Part shown: in pieces, positions 1 through 8,249 of the stretch
Layout of the letters: each line of letters starts with the position of its first letter
Numbering within the stretch: position 1 is the first letter of the stretch
Source of the DNA: Leptospirillum sp037442005
GTDB taxonomy: Bacteria; Nitrospirota; Leptospirillia; Leptospirillales; Leptospirillaceae
Length of the DNA: 64,000 nucleotides
Reading direction: 5' to 3'
Assembly (NCBI GenBank): GCA_037442005.1
Contig: JBBIRA010000006.1
Location: forward strand, 16,852 to 80,851
Made by a program: the position numbers and the translations under genes
Notes under the pieces: generated by a model
What the model saw: the letters and a program-made list of their open reading frames with translations, nothing else
Database searches by the model: none
What the model was told of the DNA's origin: nothing

Positions 1-940
1 GAGGGGGCGGGGACACCGGAGCATTCAGGAACAACACAGCGATCAGCAAAAGGGCTGCGGCGCCGGTCAACCGCGCTGTCAGCGGCTCTTTCAGCAGCAA
101 TACCGACAGGATGGCCCCCAGAAACGGAGAAATGGAGAACCAGGCGCCGGTGGCCGACACGCCAATGGACCGGATGGACCGGATAAAGAGGATCAGGGAG
201 AGACCGTAACCAAAAGCGCCGGTGGCAAGCGCTCCCAGCACGACCCCGATTTCTGGCTTCGGATGGGGAAGCCAGAGTCCCAGTGGCAACAGCAGAAGAG
301 CCGATCCCGATCCTTTCCAGAAGGTGATCGTTAACGGATTCCATCGGGACAGAAGCCTCAGGAGATTGCTGTCGAGCGCCCAGAGTCCTGCGGCCAGCAA
401 AAAGGGGATGGCACCGGCCGTCCCGTGAAGAGGGTCGCCGGTGGACGCGATAGCGCATCCGGCGGCACCAAGAATCGCTCCGGTCGCGAGCCGCTTATTA
501 AAGGGTTCCCTGAAAAGGATCCAGGACAGGATGACGGTGATGATCCCTTCGGCATTTAAAAGCAGGCTTCCCAGCGAGGCGGGGTAGGTTCTGAGTCCCC
601 AGATCAGGAGAAGGGGCGCCGCTCCTCCTCCGATCAGGACTGAGGCGACGGCGGTGGCCACCTCCCGGCCGGTGGGCTCCAGGGGCAGAAAGATGTTTTC
701 CTCCTTCCCGGTTGCGGTGGTCTCCCGGGGTGTTCCCGGGTACAAAAGACGCAACAGAAGTGAGGGCACAATGGCCAGCAGGGATCCGAGGTAGAAAAGT
801 CCGACAAGAAAAAAGGGGGTCTGCTCCCCGGACAGGATCTTGGAAGGGGGTGTCGACAGGGCAAAGAGAAAAGAAGCCAGAAGAGCCCATCGGATCGTGT
901 GTGCGGGGGAGATGCTCCTGTTTTTTAAAAAAGGGGTCAA
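1..940 (-). CDS. EamA/DMT-family transporter (3' end cut by window edge)
   Basis: About 313 codons are visible on the minus strand, reading off the left edge without a stop. The translation is strongly hydrophobic, with roughly ten membrane spans in two repeated halves, as in drug/metabolite (EamA) exporters. Typical phrases are GSLLLNAEGIITVILSW near the middle and FGYGLSLILFIRSIRSIG followed by ATGAWFSISPFLGAILS in the second half. No ATG lies at the N-terminus. The best start is TTG at 940 with AGGA seven bases upstream; an in-frame TGA lies just before it. The substrate cannot be told from sequence. It is divergent from the next gene, with a gap of about 60 bases. Confidence 0.8.
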   Translation of the reverse strand, partial: MTPFLKNRSISPAHTIRWALLASFLFALSTPPSKILSGEQTPFFLVGLFYLGSLLAIVPSLLLRLLYPGTPRETTATGKEENIFLPLEPTGREVATAVASVLIGGGAAPLLLIWGLRTYPASLGSLLLNAEGIITVILSWILFREPFNKRLATGAILGAAGCAIASTGDPLHGTAGAIPFLLAAGLWALDSNLLRLLSRWNPLTITFWKGSGSALLLLPLGLWLPHPKPEIGVVLGALATGAFGYGLSLILFIRSIRSIGVSATGAWFSISPFLGAILSVLLLKEPLTARLTGAAALLLIAVLFLNAPVSPPP

Positions 941-1002
941 AGAACAATCCTGTCGTCAGTCCGAAGTGAAGTTTGCGAAATGGGAAGAGGGAGGATTCTT
1001 TC

Positions 1003-1401
1003 ATGAGGAAACGTTCTCATGCAACTTCTGAAGGGAACCCGTTGGAAGGGGCCGGGGCTGAAACCCGGCTTTCCTCCCGGACTTGTGTCCCCTGCCGGAA
1101 AGGGTCAGCACCGCTCTCCACGGAAGAACGGGACGCCCTGCTGCCGCTCGTTTCCGGGTGGAGCCTGTCTCCGGACGGGTCGGCGATTTCCCGCCGGTAT
1201 TCTTTTCCCGATTTCAAAACGGCCCTTCACTTTGCCAATGCCGTCGGGGCGGTGAGTGAAGAGGCCGGTCATCATCCGGATTTGACGGTCGGATGGGGGT
1301 ATGTTACGGTCATCTTTATAACCCATCATGTTCGGGGATTGACCCTGAACGATTTTATTCTGGCGGCCCGTGTCGGAGAAATCCCGGCCGACCTCTCCTG
1401 A
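1003..1401 (+). CDS. 4a-hydroxytetrahydrobiopterin dehydratase (pterin-4a-carbinolamine dehydratase)
   Basis: A 132-residue protein whose C-terminal ~95 residues match the PCD/DCoH fold: a W-containing N-terminal strand (LVSGWSLSPDG), FKTALHFANAVGAVSEEAGHHPDL, and a late H-H-x-x-G-L-T-x-x-D segment. The HHP motif supplies the catalytic histidines of the family. The enzyme dehydrates the carbinolamine left after pterin-dependent hydroxylation; in bacteria without phenylalanine hydroxylase it is often linked to molybdopterin or folate metabolism. The ATG at 1003 follows a GGGAGGA-type ribosome site; a TTG at 973 would add ten residues. The N-terminal ~30 residues are a low-similarity extension rich in basic and small residues. 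Confidence 0.85.
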   Translation: MRKRSHATSEGNPLEGAGAETRLSSRTCVPCRKGSAPLSTEERDALLPLVSGWSLSPDGSAISRRYSFPDFKTALHFANAVGAVSEEAGHHPDLTVGWGYVTVIFITHHVRGLTLNDFILAARVGEIPADLS

Positions 1402-1681
1402 GCGTCGGGATTTTTTACATATGTCGAAACAGGTGTCCCGTTTTTTTACAATTTTTTATCTCACCCGAAAGTAGTGCTGGACCATCAATAATCCTTCCTC
1501 TCCTGTTTCAACTGTTTTTCTCCTGTTTGATAAGATCACACTATTGGCCCGTAAATTGCTACAATTTTTAGATATTATCTCCCCTTCACTAAGAACCCCC
1601 GGAAAGTCGGCATGGGTTTTCTGATGAGCGTCTCCGGGAGGATGAGAGGAATGAACCGCTTCCTGACGAGGAAAGACAACG

Positions 1682-3085
1682 ATGACCGTTCAGGACAGAC
1701 TTGTACGGATTGAAAAAAATCTCGCCCTCTCCGGCTGGATTTCTCCGGAGGATATCCGGTTTCTTTCCGTAACAATCGCGGAAATGCGGGAAACCCTGCC
1801 TCCGGAGATTTTAGGCGAAGTCACGCCTTTCTCTCCATCTCTTCAGAACCCTTTCATGATTCCGGTAGGGAATTCCGGGTTTGAGCCCAACTCTTTTGAA
1901 CAGGTCCGGCCGGTGAACCAGACGGTTGAGCGGATTTATCAGGCCCTTGATGAAGGGGAGTTTCGTCTCTATTACCAGCCGAAGGTCAATATGCGAAAGG
2001 GAGAGGTGATTGGTCTTGAGGCGCTGATCCGGTGGGCCCATCCCCAGTATGGCCTGATCCCGCCGCTCTCTTTTCTTCCCCAGGTCGAGGAAAGTGCCCT
2101 GATTATCGATATCGGGGAATGGGTTCTTGACCAGGCGCTCTGGCAAATCGACCAGTGGCAAAAATCAGGTCAGTCAATCCCCATCAGCATCAATCTCTCT
2201 GTCAACCACCTGACACACCGGGCGTTTCTTGTCCGTCTCCGGGAAGCCCTTTCCCGATACCCTCATCTTCCGGCCAATCTGATCGACATCGAAATCGTTG
2301 AATCGGTGGCGATCGGAGATCTGAAGGCCATGTCTTACCTGATGGCCGAATGCCAGAAAATGGGGGTGACCTTTTCGATCGATGACTTTGGAACGGGGTA
2401 TTCCTCTCTGCGTTATCTCAAGAGGCTCCCCAGCAATACCCTGAAAATCGATCAGTCCTTTGTCCTGGGGCTTCTCCACGATTCAGGCGATATGGAACTG
2501 ATCAAGGCCGTCATCGCCCTGGCCCAGGTCTTCCACCGCTCGGTGATTGCCGAAGGGGTGGAAACGCCAGAGGCGGGAGTTGTTTTGATGTGGCTTGGTT
2601 GTGACCTGGCTCAGGGTTTTTGCATCTCCAGACCTCTTCCGGGAGAGGAAGTCTGGAAATGGATCAAAAACTATCGTCCGGATCCTTCCTGGGCCGCCTG
2701 GTCCGGCGTCAAGTTTGATCTGACCGATGTCCCCCTTCTCCTGGCCCAGTATGACCATTCTCTGTGGGTCTCCCGTATTCTGGAAAAGATCCGCAACTCC
2801 CAATCCGATCTCTCGGAAGAAGACCTTCTGTCCTGTTCAGACTGCCGTTTCGGCAAATGGTACCGGGGGGAAGGAAAGATCAAGTATGGCCATGTCGAGG
2901 AGTTTGATTCGATTGGACAGATTCACCGGACCATGCATGAGCTGGGGGAAGAGGCGCTCTCTTTCCTGACCGCAGGGGACTGGGACAATGCCCGGATCCG
3001 GGGAGAACAGCTCCTGGTCCAGAAGGATTCCCTTTTTGCAAAGCTTGCCACTGTTCTGACCGCCATCCGTCTTTCCCACGTCTAG
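1682..3085 (+). CDS. EAL-domain c-di-GMP phosphodiesterase with C-terminal zinc-binding CZB domain
   Basis: 467 residues. Residues ~75-330 form an EAL domain with its catalytic set present: EALIRW (from ~111), the N in SINLSVNHL, E in DIEIVES, DDFGTGYSSL, LKIDQSF and the loop AEGVET. It should hydrolyse c-di-GMP. Residues ~345-467 match the chemoreceptor zinc-binding (CZB) domain: an early H (YDHSLW), the CSDCRFGKWY core, a following G-H and a late IHRTMHELG, that is a 3His/1Cys site. No membrane segment is seen, so it is cytosolic. The start is ATG 1682 after AGGAAAG. It stands alone and ends tail-to-tail with the hydrogenase-like operon, the two stop codons sharing three bases. CZB on an EAL enzyme suggests zinc control of turnover, as described for CZB-GGDEF proteins. 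Confidence 0.9.
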   Translation: MTVQDRLVRIEKNLALSGWISPEDIRFLSVTIAEMRETLPPEILGEVTPFSPSLQNPFMIPVGNSGFEPNSFEQVRPVNQTVERIYQALDEGEFRLYYQPKVNMRKGEVIGLEALIRWAHPQYGLIPPLSFLPQVEESALIIDIGEWVLDQALWQIDQWQKSGQSIPISINLSVNHLTHRAFLVRLREALSRYPHLPANLIDIEIVESVAIGDLKAMSYLMAECQKMGVTFSIDDFGTGYSSLRYLKRLPSNTLKIDQSFVLGLLHDSGDMELIKAVIALAQVFHRSVIAEGVETPEAGVVLMWLGCDLAQGFCISRPLPGEEVWKWIKNYRPDPSWAAWSGVKFDLTDVPLLLAQYDHSLWVSRILEKIRNSQSDLSEEDLLSCSDCRFGKWYRGEGKIKYGHVEEFDSIGQIHRTMHELGEEALSFLTAGDWDNARIRGEQLLVQKDSLFAKLATVLTAIRLSHV

Positions 3086-3588
3086 CCGCCAACAGCGGTC
3101 AACAGTCCTCTGATCAACGATTCCGGGTCGGGGGGGCAGCCGGGGATGTGGACGTCGACAGGGATCACCGACGAAACCCCTCCCTCCACCGCATAGCTGC
3201 TTTTGAAGAGCCCCCCGTCCAGAGCACAATCACCGGTGGACACCACAATTTTGGGGTGGGGCATGGCTTCCCACGTGGCGAGGAGGGCTTCTTTCATATG
3301 GCGGGAGACGGGGCCGGTCACCAGCAACAGATCCGCATGACGGGGGGAGGCAACAAATCGGAATCCGAGATGTTCCAGCATGTAACAGGGGCCGGACATC
3401 ATGCTGATTTCGGCTTCGCATCCATTGCAGGATCCGGCATCGACATGACGGATGGACAGTGTATGGCCAAATCGACCAAACCCTTTACGGGCAAGAAGTT
3501 CGGCCTGTTGGGCCAGATCCTCTGTCAGCCGGGGTGTTTCTCCGGTGACGATTCCTGTTTTCAGAATGTGCAGAAGAACGTGATGCAT
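3082..3588 (-). CDS. Hydrogenase-4/complex-I-like iron-sulfur small subunit (HycG/HyfI/NuoB type)
   Basis: 168 residues of the NuoB/HycG family, which carries the cluster next to the large subunit. All four ligands are present: Cys54 and Cys57 in AGSCNGCEAEI, Cys121 in STGDCALDGG and Cys151 in HIPGCPPDPESL. It is the last gene of the six-gene minus-strand operon, 39 bases after the large-subunit stop. ATG 3588 is chosen because GGAGG lies four bases upstream and the resulting N-terminus (MHHVLLHILKTGIVT) matches the family; a GTG at 3615 is possible but has no ribosome site. The intact ligands contrast with the degenerate large subunit, so electron flow to this cluster is likely kept while nickel chemistry is lost. 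Confidence 0.88.
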   Translation of the reverse strand: MHHVLLHILKTGIVTGETPRLTEDLAQQAELLARKGFGRFGHTLSIRHVDAGSCNGCEAEISMMSGPCYMLEHLGFRFVASPRHADLLLVTGPVSRHMKEALLATWEAMPHPKIVVSTGDCALDGGLFKSSYAVEGGVSSVIPVDVHIPGCPPDPESLIRGLLTAVGG

Positions 3589-3627
3589 GATTCCTCCAGG
3601 GATGAGTCCCGCCACAAACGGCCAGGG

Positions 3628-5130
3628 TTACCCGTCTTGGCCCGAATAGGATAGATTGAAGGATTTATTGATCAGGGGAAAGTCCGCCACCAGATTGCCG
3701 GGAACCGCCCATTCGAGGGCGGGCCACAGGATTGTGGAGGGATCGTGGGCGTGAGCCGCCAGGATTTTTTCCCCTTCCCCCAGATGGACCCAACAAAGGA
3801 TTTCCCCCCGCCACCCCTCGACGAGTCCAACGCCTTCCCCTTCCCCGCCGGTTGTTCCGGTTGTCTCTGAAATAGCCCCTTCCGGGAGGGATTCGAGGAT
3901 CAGCCGCTGTAAACGGAGAGATTCGATCACCTCAAAAAAACGGATGGCCACCCGGGCCCGGACATCCCCCCCGGTATCCACTCCCCGGTTGACCGCAATC
4001 GTGTCGAAAGGAGGTTCCGGGCAGGAGGTCCGGAGATCCGTTTTCTGACCGCTCGCCCTCCCCACGAAGCCGCACAGCCCCCACTCCTGCGCTGCTTCTG
4101 GTGTCAGGATCCCTGTTCCGAAAAAGCGATCCTGAAGCCCGCCATGTTCGTTGATAATGGTTTCAAGAACCCTGATCTGTTCAAGCAAGGCTTCTCCCTC
4201 GGAGATCATGGTCGCAACAGACTCCGGATCCGGATTGGTTACCACTCCTCCAGGCAGGATCTGGTCCATTAACAGTCGATGACCGAAAATCGTCCGGTTC
4301 TGGCGCAGGAACCCCTCTTTTAAAATGATGAACTGGGAAAGACCGAACCCCAACCCTGCATCATTTGCCAGCGCCCCGAGATCCCCGAGATGGTTGGCGA
4401 TTCTTTCTCTTTCCAGGAGAAGGGCCCGGAGATATTGGCCCCTTAAGGGGACACGATGTCCCCGGGCGGATTCGACGGCCCGGGAAAACGCCAGGGCATG
4501 GCCGACGGTTGTGTCGCCCGAGATTCTTCCGGCCAGTTTGATGGCTTTTTCAAGAGAGCTCCCCTGCCAGAGCCGCTCAATCCCCTTGTGTGTATATCCC
4601 AGGCGTTCTTCCAGACGAAGGACTTTTTCTCCCACAACCTGAAAACGGAAGTGACCCGGCTCGATCAACCCCGCGTGAACCGGACCGACCGGAATTTCGT
4701 GAACGCCCACGCCTTCCACCGGAATAAACGCATAGTCGGCTGAGGGGGGAGTATCCGGACTGTTGCTGGCGGGAGGGCTCTCTCCCGAGAGCGGTGGGTG
4801 TTTCCAGAGACCGTGATCCAGCCACGGACGGAGGTCATGGGCGTTGGCGGGTCTCCATCCCCATAAATCCCGGATGGTCCGCTCCATGCGGCTGGCGGCG
4901 GGAAACAGGGAGGCAATTGACGGAAAGGTTTGTTCTGTGCCCGGGACTGAAAAACGGCCAATCACGAGGTTGACACCGTTCATGTAAGCAGAAAAGACAC
5001 GAATATTCCGGTGGTCTTCTGAGGCCCAGACAGAGACCAGCCGGTATTGTTCCTCGTGCATCCGTCGGGAAAGATTTTCGTATCCCGGACCATCGAGATC
5101 CAGGACTGTTGTCGCGAGGGTCGTTGTCAT
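3628..5130 (-). CDS. Hydrogenase-large-subunit-like protein (HycE/HyfG type, NuoC-NuoD fusion) without nickel ligands
   Basis: 500 residues. Residues ~1-115 are NuoC-like (TFPSIASLFPAASRMERTIRDLWGW); residues ~140-500 are the NuoD/[NiFe] large-subunit fold (GPVHAGLIEPGHFRF, LGYTHKGIERLWQG). Where hydrogenases have the L1 motif R-x-C-G-x-C, this protein reads RISGDTTVGH (202-211). The C-terminal L2 D-P-C-x-x-C is replaced by DFPLINKSFNLSYSG (483-497). With no cysteine at these sites it cannot bind a NiFe centre and should not be a hydrogenase. This matches the energy-converting-hydrogenase-related (Ehr) class. It is nine bases downstream of the HyfF-like gene. The physiological electron donor and acceptor are unknown. 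Confidence 0.88.
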   Translation of the reverse strand: MTTTLATTVLDLDGPGYENLSRRMHEEQYRLVSVWASEDHRNIRVFSAYMNGVNLVIGRFSVPGTEQTFPSIASLFPAASRMERTIRDLWGWRPANAHDLRPWLDHGLWKHPPLSGESPPASNSPDTPPSADYAFIPVEGVGVHEIPVGPVHAGLIEPGHFRFQVVGEKVLRLEERLGYTHKGIERLWQGSSLEKAIKLAGRISGDTTVGHALAFSRAVESARGHRVPLRGQYLRALLLERERIANHLGDLGALANDAGLGFGLSQFIILKEGFLRQNRTIFGHRLLMDQILPGGVVTNPDPESVATMISEGEALLEQIRVLETIINEHGGLQDRFFGTGILTPEAAQEWGLCGFVGRASGQKTDLRTSCPEPPFDTIAVNRGVDTGGDVRARVAIRFFEVIESLRLQRLILESLPEGAISETTGTTGGEGEGVGLVEGWRGEILCWVHLGEGEKILAAHAHDPSTILWPALEWAVPGNLVADFPLINKSFNLSYSGQDG

Positions 5131-5139
5131 CCTGGTGTC

Positions 5140-6588
5140 CTAACCGATGAGAAGAGCCGCTTGTTCATACCAGTGGGCCAGAAACGGGGGAATGAAAAGA
5201 CCCAGGAGGAGAACCAGACCCAGGTGAAGGAAAATCGGGAACAGGGCTGGTGGATGTTCCATGGTATTTTTCTCCCCTTTTCCCAGAACCATGCCTCCGA
5301 CCCGGAAAAAAATGACACCGAAAGCGACCGCCAGACTGACGAGAAGGATCGGTGTCGTCCAGGGGGACTGTTTCATCGCCACGCTCAGCACAATAAATTC
5401 GCTGGCAAAGACGCCGAAAGGGGGCATTCCGAGAATGGCAAAACTTCCCAGCAACAGACCCCATCCCAGTCGGGGAACGCGGGCGATCAACCCCCTGATT
5501 TCGGGGATTTGTTGTGTCCCACTGATCTGTGTGGCATGGCCCACGGAGAAAAAGATAGAGGATTTGGTGAGGCTGTGGACAGTCATGTGGAGGAGGGCTG
5601 CAAAGGTGGCCAGCGCGCCTCCGAGGCCGAACGCAAAAGTGGCTATGCCCATGTGTTCAATCGAGGAATAGGCAAACAGCCTTTTGACATCTTTTCTCCG
5701 GAGCATCGAGAACACGGCGATGACGATGGATAAAAGTCCGAATCCCATCATCATTTCAGAGGCCAGCGGCGAATGGAGCGCCCCGTCGACCAGAACCTTG
5801 CAGCGGACCAGGGCATACAGGGCCACATTGAGAAGCAATCCGGAAAGAACGGCTGAAATGGGTGTCGGCCCTTCGGCATGGGCATCCGGAAGCCAGTTGT
5901 GCAAGGGAGCCAGACCCACCTTGGTTCCATATCCGACCAGTAAAAAGACAAAGGCGATTTTTAAAACCGTCGGTTCCAGCTGGAACCGGATCTGATACAG
6001 GTGTGTCCACAGAAGTGATTCCCCGCCGGGACCCAGGATTTTTTCCGCAGCAAAATACAGGAGGATTGTTCCGAAGAGCGCCTGGGAGATTCCGACACCG
6101 CACAGGATGAAATACTTCCAGGCCGCTTCAATGCTGGCCCGAGTCCGGTACAGGCTGACTAAAAGGACTGTGGCAAGGGTTGCCCCTTCGATGGCAACCC
6201 AGAGAATCCCCAGATTGTTGGAAAGAAGGGCCAGGAGCATTGTAAAGAGAAAAACCTGATACGCACTGTGGTAAAGCCTCAGCACTTTCGGATTCACCTT
6301 GCCTTTCTTTTCCTCGATCTTCATGTAGGGACCGGAAAAAAGCGCTGTCGTGAAACCGACAAATGCAGTCAGGGAAATGAGAAACACGTTAAACGAGTCG
6401 ACGTAGAACGTTTCGTTGGCCAGGAGGATCGGTCCTCCGGTCAAAACCTTCCGGGCCAGAAACAGGGAGGCGATAAACGTGACGAATGAGAGGGCTCCAT
6501 TGACCCGGCTGGCCCAGGACCTGTGTCCCGTGAAGGCCAGGATGATGGCGGAAAAAAGGGGAAATCCAAGAACAGGGAGGATCAGCAT
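5140..6588 (-). CDS. Hydrogenase-4 subunit F-like proton-pumping membrane protein (NuoN/MrpD family)
   Basis: 482 residues with about 14 membrane segments. The proton-translocating-antiporter core is clear: LGILWVAIEGATLATVLLV (functional Glu), GYGTKVGLAPLHNWLPDAHA (lysine in TM7 and the LPDAHAEGPTPISAVLSG loop), RRKDVKRLFAYSSIEHMG and an LLHMTVHSLTKSSIFF segment. It belongs to the HyfF/HycC group of channel subunits in group 4 hydrogenases and complex I. ATG 6588 overlaps the end of the HyfE-like gene by seven bases, implying translational coupling. With the HyfB-like subunit it gives the complex two antiporter-type pumps. Confidence 0.88.
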   Translation of the reverse strand: MLILPVLGFPLFSAIILAFTGHRSWASRVNGALSFVTFIASLFLARKVLTGGPILLANETFYVDSFNVFLISLTAFVGFTTALFSGPYMKIEEKKGKVNPKVLRLYHSAYQVFLFTMLLALLSNNLGILWVAIEGATLATVLLVSLYRTRASIEAAWKYFILCGVGISQALFGTILLYFAAEKILGPGGESLLWTHLYQIRFQLEPTVLKIAFVFLLVGYGTKVGLAPLHNWLPDAHAEGPTPISAVLSGLLLNVALYALVRCKVLVDGALHSPLASEMMMGFGLLSIVIAVFSMLRRKDVKRLFAYSSIEHMGIATFAFGLGGALATFAALLHMTVHSLTKSSIFFSVGHATQISGTQQIPEIRGLIARVPRLGWGLLLGSFAILGMPPFGVFASEFIVLSVAMKQSPWTTPILLVSLAVAFGVIFFRVGGMVLGKGEKNTMEHPPALFPIFLHLGLVLLLGLFIPPFLAHWYEQAALLIG

Positions 6589-7268
6589 GACTCTTCATCC
6601 TCTTTGAGTTTTTCAAAATACTTAAGGTCAAGACTTTCGAAGGTTTCCCGGATCTGGAAGAAAAAGATGCCAAAAATAATGGCGCCGATCAGGACATCGA
6701 GTGCAATCGCAAGCTCAACGACCATCGGCATCCCGTAGGTGGCGTTGGTGGCCGAAAACAGAAGTCCGTTTTCCATGGCCAGAAATCCGATGATCTGGGT
6801 CATCGCTTTTTTCCGGGTGATCATCACCAGAAAAGACAACAGGACGCAGGCGAGTCCGACACCGATCAGGCTTCTGGTCACCGTACTGGCCGCTTCCAGG
6901 ATGGGAGAGGCGAGAGAAAAGGAAAAAACCACGATGCCGATTCCGATGATCATGGTCACGGGGACATTGACGAGGGCTTCGATATCCTGGCTGATTCCCA
7001 GTCTTCTCGTCAGATCCCGGAGAATCCAGGGGAGAAGAACAACTTTCAGTCCCAGGGTAAAGAACGCGGAATAGTACAGGTTGGTTTCCCCGGAAAGAAA
7101 GGCCACCAGAAAAATGCTTGCGGAGAGAAAGAATCCCTGGAACGCGAACAGCCGGATCAGGGAAAGGGTTCTGCGTGAGGCCAGCATGGCAAAAGCCACA
7201 AGAAGAATGAATGCACCGAGGAGGTTGACCATTTCGATGCCGAAGGGGGATTCGTGGGCGAGAGTCAA
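6582..7268 (-). CDS. Hydrogenase-4 component E-like membrane subunit (HyfE/NuoK type)
   Basis: 228 residues, seven or so membrane helices. The C-terminal half resembles NuoK: VMITRKKAMTQIIGFLAMEN, NATYGMPMVVELAIALDVL, with the membrane glutamates typical of the family. The TTG at 7268 directly follows the TGA of the HyfC-like gene and has GGAGG seven bases upstream; the next ATG (7232) has no ribosome site. In hydrogenase 4 HyfE sits in the membrane arm between the HyfC/NuoH-like anchor and the antiporter-like subunits. There is no HyfD-like gene here. Confidence 0.82.
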   Translation of the reverse strand: MTLAHESPFGIEMVNLLGAFILLVAFAMLASRRTLSLIRLFAFQGFFLSASIFLVAFLSGETNLYYSAFFTLGLKVVLLPWILRDLTRRLGISQDIEALVNVPVTMIIGIGIVVFSFSLASPILEAASTVTRSLIGVGLACVLLSFLVMITRKKAMTQIIGFLAMENGLLFSATNATYGMPMVVELAIALDVLIGAIIFGIFFFQIRETFESLDLKYFEKLKEDEESC

Positions 7269-8249
7269 TCAGACCTCCAGAATGAAATGGGACAGGAAGG
7301 CGATGACCGCCAGAAGATAGGCAGCCGCGAGGAATTCTGGCGCCCTGAACAGCCGGAGCTTGGCCAGGGTGGACTCAAGGATGGCCAGCAGGGGGCCCAG
7401 GATCGAGAGCTTGATCACCATGAACACAAAAGCCTTGGGAACATCCGCGACAGAAAAGATGGAGGCCATTCCCCAGGGCAGGAAAAAGGAAATGATAATG
7501 GAAAAATAGACGAGAAGCTTGATCGCGCTGCTCCACTCCATGAGGGCAAGATATCTTCCCGAGTACTCAAGCAGCATGGCTTCGTGGATCATGGTCAACT
7601 CGAGATGGGTTGACGGGTTATCGATCGGGAGACGGGAGTTTTCGGCCAGGATGATGAGAAAAAAGGATGTCGTTGCAAATACCAGACTGGGGTATAGCGT
7701 GAAATGCCGGGTTCCCAGCGTCAGGGCGATCGTGGACAGGGAGGTGGAGCGGGAGATCAGAGAAGCGGTAAACAGGACCATCATCGTGGCCGGTTCGGCC
7801 AGGAACGCGATCATCATCTCCCGGCGGGCCCCCATGTCTCCGAACGGTGTTCCGATATCCATGGCCGCCAGGGCCATGAAGATGCGGGCCAGGGAAAACA
7901 CGCCGACCAGGGCGATCGCATCCGCCGCCGGACCAAAGGGAAGATCGGTAGTGACCGTTGGAACGAGGGAAGCGGCCAGTCCCATCGATCCAAACACAAT
8001 ATAGGGGGTGACCCGAAAAAGAGGGGAGGCTCCGGTGGCGACAACCGCTTCCTTGTTCAGAGTCTTATAGAGATCTCTGTAAGGTTGCAGGATCCCTGCG
8101 GATTTCCGGTTGGAAAGCCATGAGCGCCATGTGTTGATCCATCCCAGAAACAGCGGGGCTAAAAACAGGATCAGAACGGTCTGGAAGAGTTCCCCAAGAC
8201 TTCTCGGCAAGAGGGATGGGAGCGGGGTGGACAGGTTCGATGCCATCAT
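7269..8249 (-). CDS. Hydrogenase-4 subunit C-like membrane anchor (HyfC/HycD/NuoH type)
   Basis: 326 residues, eight or so helices, NuoH family. Recognisable segments are FLAPLFLGWINTWRSWLSNR, GDMGARREMMIAFLAEPATMM (the EP and arginine motif facing the quinone-like cavity) and ENSRLPIDNPSTHLELTMIHE. This subunit links the iron-sulfur arm (HycE/HycG-like) to the antiporter-like subunits. The start codon ATGATG at 8249 overlaps the TGA of the HyfB-like gene (ATGA junction); an in-frame upstream extension to 8393 lies wholly inside the preceding gene and is rejected. Confidence 0.87.
   Translation of the reverse strand: MMASNLSTPLPSLLPRSLGELFQTVLILFLAPLFLGWINTWRSWLSNRKSAGILQPYRDLYKTLNKEAVVATGASPLFRVTPYIVFGSMGLAASLVPTVTTDLPFGPAADAIALVGVFSLARIFMALAAMDIGTPFGDMGARREMMIAFLAEPATMMVLFTASLISRSTSLSTIALTLGTRHFTLYPSLVFATTSFFLIILAENSRLPIDNPSTHLELTMIHEAMLLEYSGRYLALMEWSSAIKLLVYFSIIISFFLPWGMASIFSVADVPKAFVFMVIKLSILGPLLAILESTLAKLRLFRAPEFLAAAYLLAVIAFLSHFILEV

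Noticed and set aside
1402..1681. Terminator or promoter in the gap before the EAL-CZB gene
   Set aside because: A short CGGGA/TCCCG pairing and a TACAAT box can be found, but spacing and stem length are poor, so neither is listed.
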